From NCBI GenBank assembly GCA_016926595.1, contig JAFGOG010000636.1, positions 1-6,182 of the forward strand: 6,182 bases of DNA, written 5' to 3'. Position numbers and translations under genes: made by a program. Below the pieces are notes generated by a model. It was not told where the DNA came from. It saw only the letters and a list, made by a program, of their open reading frames with translations, and made no database searches. The stretch is from Anaerolineae bacterium (GTDB lineage Bacteria; Chloroflexota; Anaerolineae; JAAYZQ01). Of this stretch, positions 1 to 5,619 are shown piece by piece; positions within the stretch are counted from its first letter, which is position 1, and every line of letters begins with the position of its first letter.

Positions 1-24
1 GTGGCCGAGAGGCGGGATCTGTAA
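1..24 (+). CDS. Possible 3' end of an upstream gene (7 codons and stop)
   Basis: Reading from base 1 gives V-A-E-R-R-D-L followed by TAA at 22-24. The basic/acidic tail and the hairpin that begins 8 nt after the stop are what one expects at the end of a gene. In many bacteria thrS (threonyl-tRNA synthetase) precedes infC, and a tail of this style would fit, but seven residues cannot identify it. It could equally be noncoding. Confidence 0.3.
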   Translation: MAERRDL

Positions 25-32
25 AGTACCAT

Positions 33-62
33 GCGACGCATGTGCCTGCGCACATGCGTCGC
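33..62. repeat. Perfect 13-bp inverted repeat with 4-nt loop
   Basis: GCGACGCATGTGC (33-45) is the exact reverse complement of GCACATGCGTCGC (50-62), with loop CTGC. No T-run follows on either strand, so it is not a classic intrinsic terminator, although it lies just after a possible stop codon and about 30 nt before the infC -35 box. A second pair, GAGAGGCG (7-14) and CGCCTCTC (82-89), encloses it. Possible roles are a U-less terminator, an mRNA 3'-end stabiliser or a dyad operator for the promoter. The structure is certain; the role is not. Confidence 0.85.
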
Positions 63-93
63 GCCCTGTAATTCGCACTTGCGCCTCTCCCAT

Positions 94-122
94 TTGACCC
101 ATAACGGCTTTTTGGGTATAAT
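94..122 (+). promoter_or_regulatory. Sigma-70-type promoter of the infC operon
   Basis: TTGACC (94-99) matches the -35 consensus at five of six positions, and TATAAT (117-122) is a perfect -10, separated by the ideal 17 bp. Transcription should begin near 129-130, leaving a leader of about 60 nt before infC. No extended -10 TG is present. It is the only strong promoter I see in the window, so the genes downstream probably depend on it at least in part. Confidence 0.85.
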
Positions 123-135
123 GCGTCATGTCTTG

Positions 136-167
136 AACGGGGGTCAAGGAATGCTCCCGTTTATTTT
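136..167 (+). promoter_or_regulatory. Terminator-like hairpin in the infC leader (possible attenuator)
   Basis: AACGGGGG (136-143) pairs with CTCCCGTT (154-161), giving eight pairs including one G-U and a 10-nt loop. The stem is followed by TATTTT (162-167). This is the shape of a short intrinsic terminator, placed after the predicted transcription start and 14 nt before the infC Shine-Dalgarno. In Bacillus-type bacteria the infC-rpmI-rplT leader ends in a terminator controlled by L20; whether L20 acts here cannot be read from the sequence. CTCC (154-157) could alternatively pair with GGAG (177-180) of the Shine-Dalgarno. Confidence 0.5.
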
Positions 168-175
168 GAAAGACT

Positions 176-191
176 AGGAGGCGCACAGATC
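176..191 (+). promoter_or_regulatory. infC ribosome binding site and AUC start codon
   Basis: AGGAGG (176-181) is a perfect Shine-Dalgarno. After a 7-nt spacer comes ATC (189-191), in frame with infC. Upstream in this frame, back to the TAA at 102, there is no ATG, GTG or TTG. The first conventional start downstream is TTG at 237, which has no comparable ribosome binding site and would remove the conserved IF3 N-terminus. Confidence 0.85.
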
Positions 192-707
192 AGCAAGGAC
201 AGAACCCGCATCAATGAGGCCATTGACGCCAAGCAGTTGCGTGTGATCGATTCCGACGGCAAACAGCTTGGCATCCTGCCCCGAAGCGAGGCGCTTCGCC
301 TCGCCGAGGAGCGGTCCCTCGATCTGGTAGAGGTGGCCCCACAGGCCGACCCCCCGGTCGTCAAGTTGATGGACTTTGGCAAGTACCAGTATCAGAAGGC
401 CAAACGCGAGCGAGAGGCCCGCCGGGCCAGAAAAGAGATCGAAGTCAAAGAGATCCGCTTACGGCCCATAACCGGGGATCACGACGTCCAAACGAAGGAG
501 CGACGGGCGCGCGAGTTCTTGGAGGACGGTTGCAAAGTCAAGGTGCGCATCCGTTTCCGTGGGCGCGAGATCGGGAACGCGGACATTGGCAGAAAGCAAT
601 TGGAGCGGTTCGCCAGAGACCTGGCTGATGTGAGCGTCGTAGAACAGGCAGCGGGCTTTGAAGGGCCAACCATCTTGATGATCCTGGCCCCTGCCCGCGG
701 CAAGTGA
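189..707 (+). CDS. infC: Translation initiation factor IF-3, AUC start
   Basis: IF3 binds the 30S subunit, keeps it apart from 50S and checks the start codon and initiator tRNA. The product is 172 residues, the usual length. The N-terminal domain shows RINEAI (7-12), R-V-I-D-S-D-G-K-Q-L-G, DLVEVAP (45-51) and KLMDFGKY (59-66). A Lys/Arg-rich helical linker follows at about 67-84. The C-terminal domain shows KEIRLRP (87-93), DHD (97-99) and KVRIRFRGRE (118-127). The start is placed at ATC 189 because only this keeps the conserved first 16 residues and sits 7 nt after AGGAGG. Rare AUU or AUC starts in infC are known from other bacteria and let IF3 repress its own translation, since it disfavours non-canonical starts; the same control is inferred here. 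It is the first gene after the strong promoter and is followed by rpmI and rplT. Confidence 0.97.
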   Translation: MSKDRTRINEAIDAKQLRVIDSDGKQLGILPRSEALRLAEERSLDLVEVAPQADPPVVKLMDFGKYQYQKAKREREARRARKEIEVKEIRLRPITGDHDVQTKERRAREFLEDGCKVKVRIRFRGREIGNADIGRKQLERFARDLADVSVVEQAAGFEGPTILMILAPARGK

Positions 708-721
708 TTGTTGACTCTGGG

Positions 722-777
722 TTTTAGATTTTAGATTGTCGAGTTTGGACAAGATCCAAAATCGCGAATCCAAAATC
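722..777. repeat. Heptamer repeat array in two inverted halves (infC-rpmI gap)
   Basis: The AT-rich stretch reads in 7-base units. TTTTAGA occurs twice in tandem (722-735), followed by degenerate TTGTCGA and GTTTGGA. The second half has CAAGATC, CAAAATC (757-763), GCGAATC and CAAAATC (771-777). The second half is roughly the reverse complement of the first: GATTTTAGATT (727-737) pairs with AATCCAAAATC (767-777) with one mismatch. A small perfect inner hairpin, TTTGGA/TCCAAA (744-749 and 755-760), sits at the centre. Its base composition differs sharply from the GC-rich genes around it. It resembles short tandem heptamer repeats scattered between genes in some bacteria. Confidence 0.7.
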
Positions 778-810
778 GATTGCCCCCGCAGGGTGAGGGG
801 CAATCGTTTT
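777..810 (+). terminator. Terminator-like hairpin just before rpmI
   Basis: CGATTGCCCC (777-786) pairs perfectly with GGGGCAATCG (797-806) around a 10-nt loop, and TTTT (807-810) follows at once. The rpmI Shine-Dalgarno begins only 4 nt later, at 814. It could end part of the infC transcripts, act as an attenuator, or control rpmI translation. In E. coli, L20 represses rpmI-rplT translation through RNA structure upstream of rpmI, but I cannot recognise the L20-binding fold here. rpmI and rplT must still be expressed, so termination is presumably partial or regulated. Confidence 0.55.
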
Positions 811-824
811 GTCAGGAGGAATTG

Positions 825-1028
825 GTGCCAAAAATAAAGACCTACAAGGCAGCGTCCAAGCGCTTCGGATACACCGGCTCGGGCAAGCTGATGCGGACCA
901 AGATCGGCAAGAGCCACCTGCGCCGCAAAAAGTCCAAGCGCGTCAAGGGCATGTTCGACGAAATGCACGAAGTCACAGCCAAGGGCGTCAAAAAACGCGT
1001 CCGGCGCCTGATCCCATATGCCAAATAG
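825..1028 (+). CDS. rpmI: Large-subunit ribosomal protein bL35
   Basis: bL35 is a small basic protein of the 50S subunit. The product is 67 residues, close to the usual 64-66. It begins with the family signature M-P-K-I-K-T-Y-K-A-A and contains K-R-F, T-G-S-G-K, the basic H-L-R-R-K-K-S-K-R segment in the middle, and V-K-K-R-V-R-R-L-I-P-Y near the C-terminus. The start is GTG at 825, 5 nt after AGGAGG (814-819). Reading further upstream in frame, to a possible start at 780, would add 15 unrelated residues coded by the hairpin region. The gene lies between infC and rplT as in most bacteria, with a 68-nt gap before rplT in which I see no strong structure. Confidence 0.96.
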   Translation: MPKIKTYKAASKRFGYTGSGKLMRTKIGKSHLRRKKSKRVKGMFDEMHEVTAKGVKKRVRRLIPYAK

Positions 1029-1096
1029 CAGGCGATCGGCGGCCTACAACAGGCAGTGGCCGAGCGCTGGGAGCTGATAGCTAAAGGAGTATCGAC

Positions 1097-1462
1097 ATGC
1101 CAAGAGCAAAAGGCGGGCCCCGGACCCGCAATCGCCATAATAAAGTTCTGAAATTCACCAAGGGCCAGTTTGGCGGCAAGCATCGCCTGTTCCGGCGCGG
1201 CAACGAGGCGATGCTCAAGTCGCTTTGGTACATGACCCGCGACCGGCGCGACCGCAAGCGCGATTTCCGGCGCCTGTGGATCGCCCGCATCAACGCCGCG
1301 GCCCATCTGCACAACCTGTCGTACAGCCGCTTCATGTACGGGCTGAAGCAGGCTGGCATCGAGCTGGACCGCAAGACGTTGGCTGACCTGGCCGTCCGCG
1401 ACGAAGCGGCCTTTGCCCGGTTGGCCGAACTGGTGCATGCACAGCAGGCAGCCGCAAGCTGA
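1097..1462 (+). CDS. rplT: Large-subunit ribosomal protein bL20
   Basis: bL20 binds 23S rRNA early in 50S assembly and in several bacteria also represses its own operon. The product is 121 residues, near the usual 115-120. It shows the M-P-R-A-K-G-G start, the basic N-terminal tail [11 protein letters not shown], then [17 protein letters not shown], the signature [20 protein letters not shown], and the C-terminal [20 protein letters not shown] and D-L-A-V-R-D. ATG 1097 lies 7 nt after AAGGAG (1084-1089). The last residues, Q-A-A-A-S, are a slightly long Ala-rich tail. The methyltransferase begins 28 nt after the stop. Confidence 0.97.
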   Translation: MPRAKGGPRTRNRHNKVLKFTKGQFGGKHRLFRRGNEAMLKSLWYMTRDRRDRKRDFRRLWIARINAAAHLHNLSYSRFMYGLKQAGIELDRKTLADLAVRDEAAFARLAELVHAQQAAAS

Positions 1463-1490
1463 TTGGCTGCTTGGCCGGTTTGCCGGTCCG

Positions 1491-2261
1491 GTGATCACCA
1501 GTATTCACCACGATCAAGCAAAATATGTCCGGTCCCTCGCCCGGCGGCAGGTACGCCAGCGAGAGGGCCGTTTTGTTGTCGAGGGCACACGGCTGGCTGA
1601 AGAGGTGGTGAGAGCGGGCGTGAGGCCCGCTCTCTTGTTTTATACCGAGACGTGGGCCGTTTCCTCTGCCGGCAGTCGCCTGCTGCCGCTGCTCAGGCCG
1701 GCAGAGCAGGGCGACTGGCCGGTGAGCGAAGCGGTCCTGGCCGCTTGCAGTGACACCGAGACACCGCAGGGAGTGCTGGCCGTCGTTCCGTTCGTGTCGA
1801 TCCAGGCCCGGCCGGGGTTGATCCTGATCCTAGACCAGATCCGCGACCCCGGCAACATGGGCGCTATCCTCCGCTCTGCCGAAGCTTCAGGGGCAGGGCA
1901 GGTGATCCTGGCCCCCGGCACGGTGGACCTTTACAATCCCAAGGTGGTGCGGGGGGCGATGGGCGCTCACTTTCGCCTGCCGGTGGCCAGCCTGGACTGG
2001 GCGGCGATTGCCAGCCGCGTCCAAGAACGGGCAGTGTGGCTGGCCGACGCCGCCGGCGAGGTAGTCTGCGATCAGGTAGACTGGACGGTACCCTCGGCGC
2101 TGATCGTCGGCGGCGAGGCGGCCGGGGCGGGAGAGCAGGCCGCAGCGCTGGCTACCGGGCGGGTGTCGATCCCGATGGCTGGCGGCGCCGAATCACTCAA
2201 CGCGGCGATGGCCGCTACGGTGATCCTGTTCGAGGCGGCGCGCCAGAGCAGAACAAGATGA
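1491..2261 (+). CDS. TrmH/SpoU-family RNA 2'-O-methyltransferase
   Basis: This SPOUT-class enzyme transfers a methyl group from S-adenosylmethionine to a ribose 2'-OH in rRNA or tRNA. The 256 residues match the usual two-part layout. Residues 1-100 form the N-terminal substrate-binding domain, with E-G-R-F-V-V-E-G-T-R-L-A-E-E at 25-38. The knotted catalytic domain follows with motif 1 DQIRDPGNMGAILRSAEA (115-132), D-L-Y-N-P-K-V-V-R-G-A-M-G (146-158), motif 2 IVGGEAAGAG (205-214) and motif 3 IPMAGGAESLN (227-237). GTG 1491 is chosen because family members begin near I-T-S-I-H; the ribosome binding site there is weak, so translation may depend on coupling to rplT. An in-frame ATG at 1413 lies inside rplT and would add a non-homologous tail. 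The exact target (for example 23S Gm2251, the RlmB site) cannot be read from sequence alone. The stop overlaps the next start. Confidence 0.93.
   Translation: MITSIHHDQAKYVRSLARRQVRQREGRFVVEGTRLAEEVVRAGVRPALLFYTETWAVSSAGSRLLPLLRPAEQGDWPVSEAVLAACSDTETPQGVLAVVPFVSIQARPGLILILDQIRDPGNMGAILRSAEASGAGQVILAPGTVDLYNPKVVRGAMGAHFRLPVASLDWAAIASRVQERAVWLADAAGEVVCDQVDWTVPSALIVGGEAAGAGEQAAALATGRVSIPMAGGAESLNAAMAATVILFEAARQSRTR
1610..1641 (+). terminator. Intrinsic-terminator-like hairpin inside the methyltransferase gene
   Basis: GAGAGCGGGC (1610-1619) pairs perfectly with GCCCGCTCTC (1625-1634) around a 5-nt loop GTGAG, and TTGTTTT (1635-1641) follows. Ten perfect pairs, eight of them G-C, a short loop and a U-rich tail are the textbook form. 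It lies within codons about 40-50 of the methyltransferase, roughly 150 nt after rplT stops. Translating ribosomes would normally suppress it. With a weakly initiated GTG gene it could reduce transcription past the ribosomal protein genes. Confidence 0.55.
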
Positions 2262-3448
2262 GAATTCGCTCTATAACTTGCCTGGTGAACGCCACCGGCG
2301 ATGCCATAGAGGCAGCAGGCCGGCTGGCGGGCGAGGCGCGGACGGCATTCGAAGAGACCGGGCTGGCAGTGCAGACCACCCGCCTGGCCACTCAACCGCT
2401 GTCGCTCCTGGGCGGCGATCCGGTGCAGCGGGCCCGCGAGCTGTGGGCGCGGTGCACCGCCGCCAGCATGGACTATCTCTCAGTGGGGCCGGTCCTGGCC
2501 GACACGCCCGGCGCCGACCTGTCGCCCATCGCCCAGATCCCGGAGCTGATCCGGGCGGCCGACGCGGTGTTTTGCGGGGTGCTTGTCGCCCAGCACGGCC
2601 GGGGCATCAACCTGGCGGCCATTCGGCGTACGGCCTGGGCCATCCGTGACATTGCTCACACCACCGACTTGGGCTTTGGCAACCTGCGGCTGGCCGCCCT
2701 GGCCAACGTCGGCCCGGGAGCGCCCTTTTTCCCGGCAGCCTACCACGATGGCGGCCCGCCGGCTGTAGCCATTGCCACCGAGTCGGCCGACCTGGCCGTG
2801 ACCGCCTTTTCCCAGGCCGGCTCGCTGGACGAAGCGCGAGGCAGGCTGGTGGGCGCAGTAGAGGCAACAGCCGGGCGGATCTGTTCCCTGATCGGGCCGC
2901 TGGCCGAGCGCCACGGCTTTCGCTTCGCCGGCATCGATTTTTCGCCCGCACCGTTTCCTGAACAGGCGCGGAGCATCGCCCAGGCCGTCGAGCGCCTGGG
3001 TGTGGACCGCTTTGGCGCGGCAGGCACACTCTTTACTGCGTCGTTCATCACCGACTGCCTGCGCCGCTCGACCTATCCGCGCTGTGGGTTCAACGGGCTG
3101 ATGCTGCCGATGCTGGAAGACGCAACGCTGGCCGAGCGCAGCCGCGACGGGTTGTTCACCGTCAACGATCTGCTCCTCTACTCGGCGGTGTGCGGCACCG
3201 GGCTCGACACCGTACCGCTGCCAGGAGACGTGAGTGAAGACGAGCTGTCCGGCATTCTGCTCGACATGGCGGCGCTGGCGCTCCGCCTCGACAAGCCATT
3301 AACCGCCCGGCTGATGCCGGTGCCGGGGGCGCAGGCCGGCGATATGACCGCCTTTGATTTCGATTACTTTGCCAATGGCCGCGTCCTGGCCGTCAAAAGG
3401 CTGGGGAGCCCCGGGCTGTTCCGGCGGGCAGACTGGCTGGCGATCTAG
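2258..3448 (+). CDS. DUF711 / UPF0210 family protein of unknown function
   Basis: The 396-residue product carries the conserved blocks of the DUF711 (UPF0210) family: PFFPAAYH (156-163), [12 protein letters not shown] (224-235), [11 protein letters not shown] (256-266), [13 protein letters not shown] (276-288), [17 protein letters not shown] (308-324) and [12 protein letters not shown] (346-357). As I recall, a solved member has a fold related to pyruvate formate-lyase-like enzymes, but no activity is established and I see no glycyl-radical motif. Many members are about 445-455 residues long, so this is a compact form. ATG 2258 overlaps the methyltransferase TGA as ATGA, which implies translational coupling; the open frame continues upstream to 2036, but there it is only an Arg-rich shadow of the methyltransferase gene. 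In Gram-positive bacteria, relatives often sit beside a small ACT-domain gene; none is present here. No signal peptide or membrane segment is evident. Confidence 0.92.
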   Translation: MRIRSITCLVNATGDAIEAAGRLAGEARTAFEETGLAVQTTRLATQPLSLLGGDPVQRARELWARCTAASMDYLSVGPVLADTPGADLSPIAQIPELIRAADAVFCGVLVAQHGRGINLAAIRRTAWAIRDIAHTTDLGFGNLRLAALANVGPGAPFFPAAYHDGGPPAVAIATESADLAVTAFSQAGSLDEARGRLVGAVEATAGRICSLIGPLAERHGFRFAGIDFSPAPFPEQARSIAQAVERLGVDRFGAAGTLFTASFITDCLRRSTYPRCGFNGLMLPMLEDATLAERSRDGLFTVNDLLLYSAVCGTGLDTVPLPGDVSEDELSGILLDMAALALRLDKPLTARLMPVPGAQAGDMTAFDFDYFANGRVLAVKRLGSPGLFRRADWLAI

Positions 3449-3457
3449 ACCTATTTC

Positions 3458-3517
3458 GTGCTGCGTGTTGCGTGTTGCGTGACCAGCACGGAACACAAAA
3501 CATGGAACACGGAATGA
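3458..3517. repeat. Heptamer repeat array in two inverted halves, running into the EF-G start
   Basis: Three tandem 7-base units, GTGCTGC (3458-3464), GTGTTGC (3465-3471) and GTGTTGC (3472-3478), are followed by GTG. The second half, in units of the same length, has GGAACAC (3490-3496), AAAACAT, GGAACAC (3504-3510) and GGAATGA (3511-3517). The halves are inverted relative to each other: GTGTTGCGTG (3472-3481) pairs with CACGGAACAC (3487-3496) except for one G-G mismatch, with a 5-nt loop. The last unit contains the ATG at 3514. I see no promoter or U-tailed terminator in this gap. Confidence 0.7.
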
Positions 3518-5583
3518 GTGAAATGGAAAACAACCAACTGACTGCTATTCGGAATATCGGCATCATCGCCCACATCGACGCCGGCAAGACGACGGTCAGC
3601 GAGAGGGTGCTATTCTACACCGGCCGCACCCATCGCCTGGGCAACGTGGACGAAGGCACGACCGTGACCGATTTCATGCCCCAGGAGCGCGAGCGGGGCA
3701 TCACCATCCAGGCGGCGGCCATCACCTGCGATTGGCACGACCACCAGATCAATCTGATCGACACGCCGGGCCACATCGACTTTACCGCCGAGGTCCAGCG
3801 CAGCCTGCGCGTGCTGGACGGCGGGGTGGTAGTGTTCGACGCCGTGGCCGGCGTCGAGCCCCAGTCAGAGACCGTATGGCGCCAGGCCGACCGCTACCGC
3901 GTGCCGCGCATCTGCTTTGCCAACAAGATGGACCGCGTCGGCGCCGACTACTGGCGCACGATCCAGACGATCGCCCGCCGCCTGGGCGCCCACCCGGTGG
4001 CCATCCAGGTGCCGATCGGCGCCGAGAGTGATTTCTGCGGCGTCGTAGACCTGATCGAACAGAAGGCGATTCTCTACTACAGCGCGGAGCACACCGAGCC
4101 GGCGGTGGCCGACGTGCCGGAAGAGCTGCGGACAGAGGTCGCTCGCCGCCGTGAGCAGATGATTGAGCGGTTGGCCGAGGCCGACGACGGCCTGGCCGAG
4201 CGTTACCTGGATGGGGAAACGCTGTCGCCACAAGAGCTGCGGGCAGCGCTGCGCCGGGCGACGCTGGCCAACAAAGCTGTGCCGGTGCTGTGCGGCAGCG
4301 CCCTGCGCAACAAAGGGGTCCAACTGCTGCTCGACGCCGTGATCGACTATTTACCGTCGCCGCTCGACGTACCGCCCCTGGTCGGCACGGATCCCAACAG
4401 CGGCGAGCCGGTGGCCTGCCAGCCCGATCCCGAAGAACCGGCCGTGGCGCTCGTGTTCAAGATCAACACCGACCCCTATATTGGCCGGCTGGCCTACCTG
4501 CGCGTCTATTCTGGAGCAGTGCGCCGCGGCAGCGCGCTGCTCAACGGCAATAGCCTGAAGCGGGAGCGGATCGGCCGCCTGGTGCGCATGTATGCCGACC
4601 GCCGTGAAGAGGTGGATGAGGTTCGCGCTGGCGACATTGGCGCGGTGCTGGGGCTAAAGGGCACCACGACTGGCGAGACGTTATGCGCTGAGGAGCGTCC
4701 GGTTCGCCTGGAAGAAATCGCCTTCCCGGCGCCGGTCATCGAGCTGGCCGTCGAGCCGCGCACCAAGGCCGACCAGGACAAGCTTTCGCTGGCCTTGCAG
4801 CGGCTGGTGGACGAGGATCCCACCCTTCAGGTGCACACCGACGAGCGGCTGGGCCAGACCGTCCTGGCCGGCATGGGCGAGCTGCACCTGGACGTGGTGA
4901 TCGACCGGCTGCGCCGTGAATTCGGCGTGGCAGCGCAAGTAGGCCAGCCGCAGGTGGCCTACTATGAGACCATCACCCAACCAGCCCGCGCCGAAGGCCG
5001 GCTGGTCAAGCAGACCGGCGGCCACGGCCAGTTTGCCGTGGTCGAGCTGGAAGTAGAGCCATTGCCCCCGGGCAGCGGTTTCATCTTTGAAAACAAGGTG
5101 ATAGGCGGCGCCGTGCCCAGGCAGTTCATCCCGGCCGTCGAGGCCGGTGTGCGCGATGGTCTGGCCCGCGGCGTCGTCGCCGGCCACCCGGTGATCGACG
5201 TCAAAGTGGCGCTGGTCGACGGCAAGACCCACGAAGTCGATTCGTCAGAGATGGCTTTTCGCATCGCGTCTTCGATGGGGGTGCGGCACGCGGTGGCCAA
5301 AGCCGATCCGGTCCTGCTCGAACCGATCATGCACGTCGAGATAGTCACCCCCGACGATTACCTGGGCGACGTGATCGGCGATCTGAGCGCCCGCTCGGCA
5401 AGCATTACCGGCATCGAGCCGCAGAACGGGAGTGGTCAAGTGGTACAAGCTCAAGTGCCGCTGGCCGCCATGTTTGGCTATGCCACCGCCCTGCGCTCCC
5501 GCACCCAAGGCCGCGGCGTGTTTGTCATGGAATTCGACCACTATGCCCAGGTATCGATCGAAGTCGTCAAGGCGCGAGAATAG
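3514..5583 (+). CDS. fusA: Elongation factor G (translocation GTPase), possibly a second-copy type
   Basis: EF-G uses GTP to drive tRNA-mRNA translocation and, with RRF, ribosome recycling. The 689 residues span all five domains. GTPase motifs are AHIDAGKT (19-26), RGITI (61-65), DTPGH (83-87, catalytic His87), NKMD (137-140) and GSA (261-263). Domain II follows at about 290-395 and domain III at about 405-480 with AGMGELHLD. Domain IV has the loop GGHGQF (502-507) and THEVDSS (572-578) with the tip His573; domain V has [10 protein letters not shown]. Starts at 3502, 3514 and 3523 are all possible; 3514 has GGA 6 nt upstream, and GTG 3472 lies inside the repeat array. The switch I block [20 protein letters not shown] recalls recycling-type EF-G2 (mitochondrial GFM2) more than the usual ATMDW...GITITSAA, whereas domain IV looks fully translocase-like. 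The usual R-R-G of domain V is replaced ([11 protein letters not shown], 623-633). No rpsL, rpsG or tuf is adjacent. Confidence 0.95.
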   Translation: MSEMENNQLTAIRNIGIIAHIDAGKTTVSERVLFYTGRTHRLGNVDEGTTVTDFMPQERERGITIQAAAITCDWHDHQINLIDTPGHIDFTAEVQRSLRVLDGGVVVFDAVAGVEPQSETVWRQADRYRVPRICFANKMDRVGADYWRTIQTIARRLGAHPVAIQVPIGAESDFCGVVDLIEQKAILYYSAEHTEPAVADVPEELRTEVARRREQMIERLAEADDGLAERYLDGETLSPQELRAALRRATLANKAVPVLCGSALRNKGVQLLLDAVIDYLPSPLDVPPLVGTDPNSGEPVACQPDPEEPAVALVFKINTDPYIGRLAYLRVYSGAVRRGSALLNGNSLKRERIGRLVRMYADRREEVDEVRAGDIGAVLGLKGTTTGETLCAEERPVRLEEIAFPAPVIELAVEPRTKADQDKLSLALQRLVDEDPTLQVHTDERLGQTVLAGMGELHLDVVIDRLRREFGVAAQVGQPQVAYYETITQPARAEGRLVKQTGGHGQFAVVELEVEPLPPGSGFIFENKVIGGAVPRQFIPAVEAGVRDGLARGVVAGHPVIDVKVALVDGKTHEVDSSEMAFRIASSMGVRHAVAKADPVLLEPIMHVEIVTPDDYLGDVIGDLSARSASITGIEPQNGSGQVVQAQVPLAAMFGYATALRSRTQGRGVFVMEFDHYAQVSIEVVKARE

Positions 5584-5619
5584 ACCAGATAGGATTAGAA
5601 AGAGAAAGGAGATGAGCCA

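Noticed and set aside
1..30. tRNA-like string GTGGCCGAGAGG
   Set aside because: It resembles part of a Ser or Leu tRNA D-arm, but nothing downstream gives anticodon or T-arm structure.
237..707. infC starting at TTG 237
   Set aside because: It has no Shine-Dalgarno at a suitable distance and loses the conserved first 16 residues; ATC 189 fits far better.
711..737. Possible promoter after infC (TTGACT ... TAGATT)
   Set aside because: The spacer is only 15 nt, the -10 is poor, and the bases are largely explained by the heptamer array.
780..824. 15-residue N-terminal extension of rpmI
   Set aside because: bL35 begins M-P-K-I-K at GTG 825, directly after AGGAGG; the extension is coded by the hairpin region.
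459..968. Long minus-strand frame over infC and rpmI
   Set aside because: Antisense shadow in GC-rich DNA that crosses two certain genes and shows no motifs.
809..1084. Overlapping + strand frame across rpmI
   Set aside because: A Gln/Arg/Pro-rich shadow of rpmI with no family resemblance.
1413..1490. Methyltransferase start at ATG 1413 inside rplT
   Set aside because: The added 26 residues are an out-of-frame reading of the rplT end and unlike the family N-terminus.
1490..1499. 10-bp palindrome GGTGATCACC at the methyltransferase start
   Set aside because: Short and overlapping coding bases; likely chance.
2036..2257. 74-residue N-terminal extension of the DUF711 protein
   Set aside because: It is Arg/Gly-rich and lies wholly over the methyltransferase C-terminus; the ATGA overlap start at 2258 matches the family.
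3472..3513. EF-G start at GTG 3472
   Set aside because: It falls in the heptamer array and adds residues unlike EF-G; later ATGs give the normal length.
2480..5541. Several minus-strand frames of 100-180 codons over the DUF711 and EF-G genes
   Set aside because: All lie opposite well-supported genes; their compositions (Arg/Pro/Gly or His/Ala) are typical antisense shadows.
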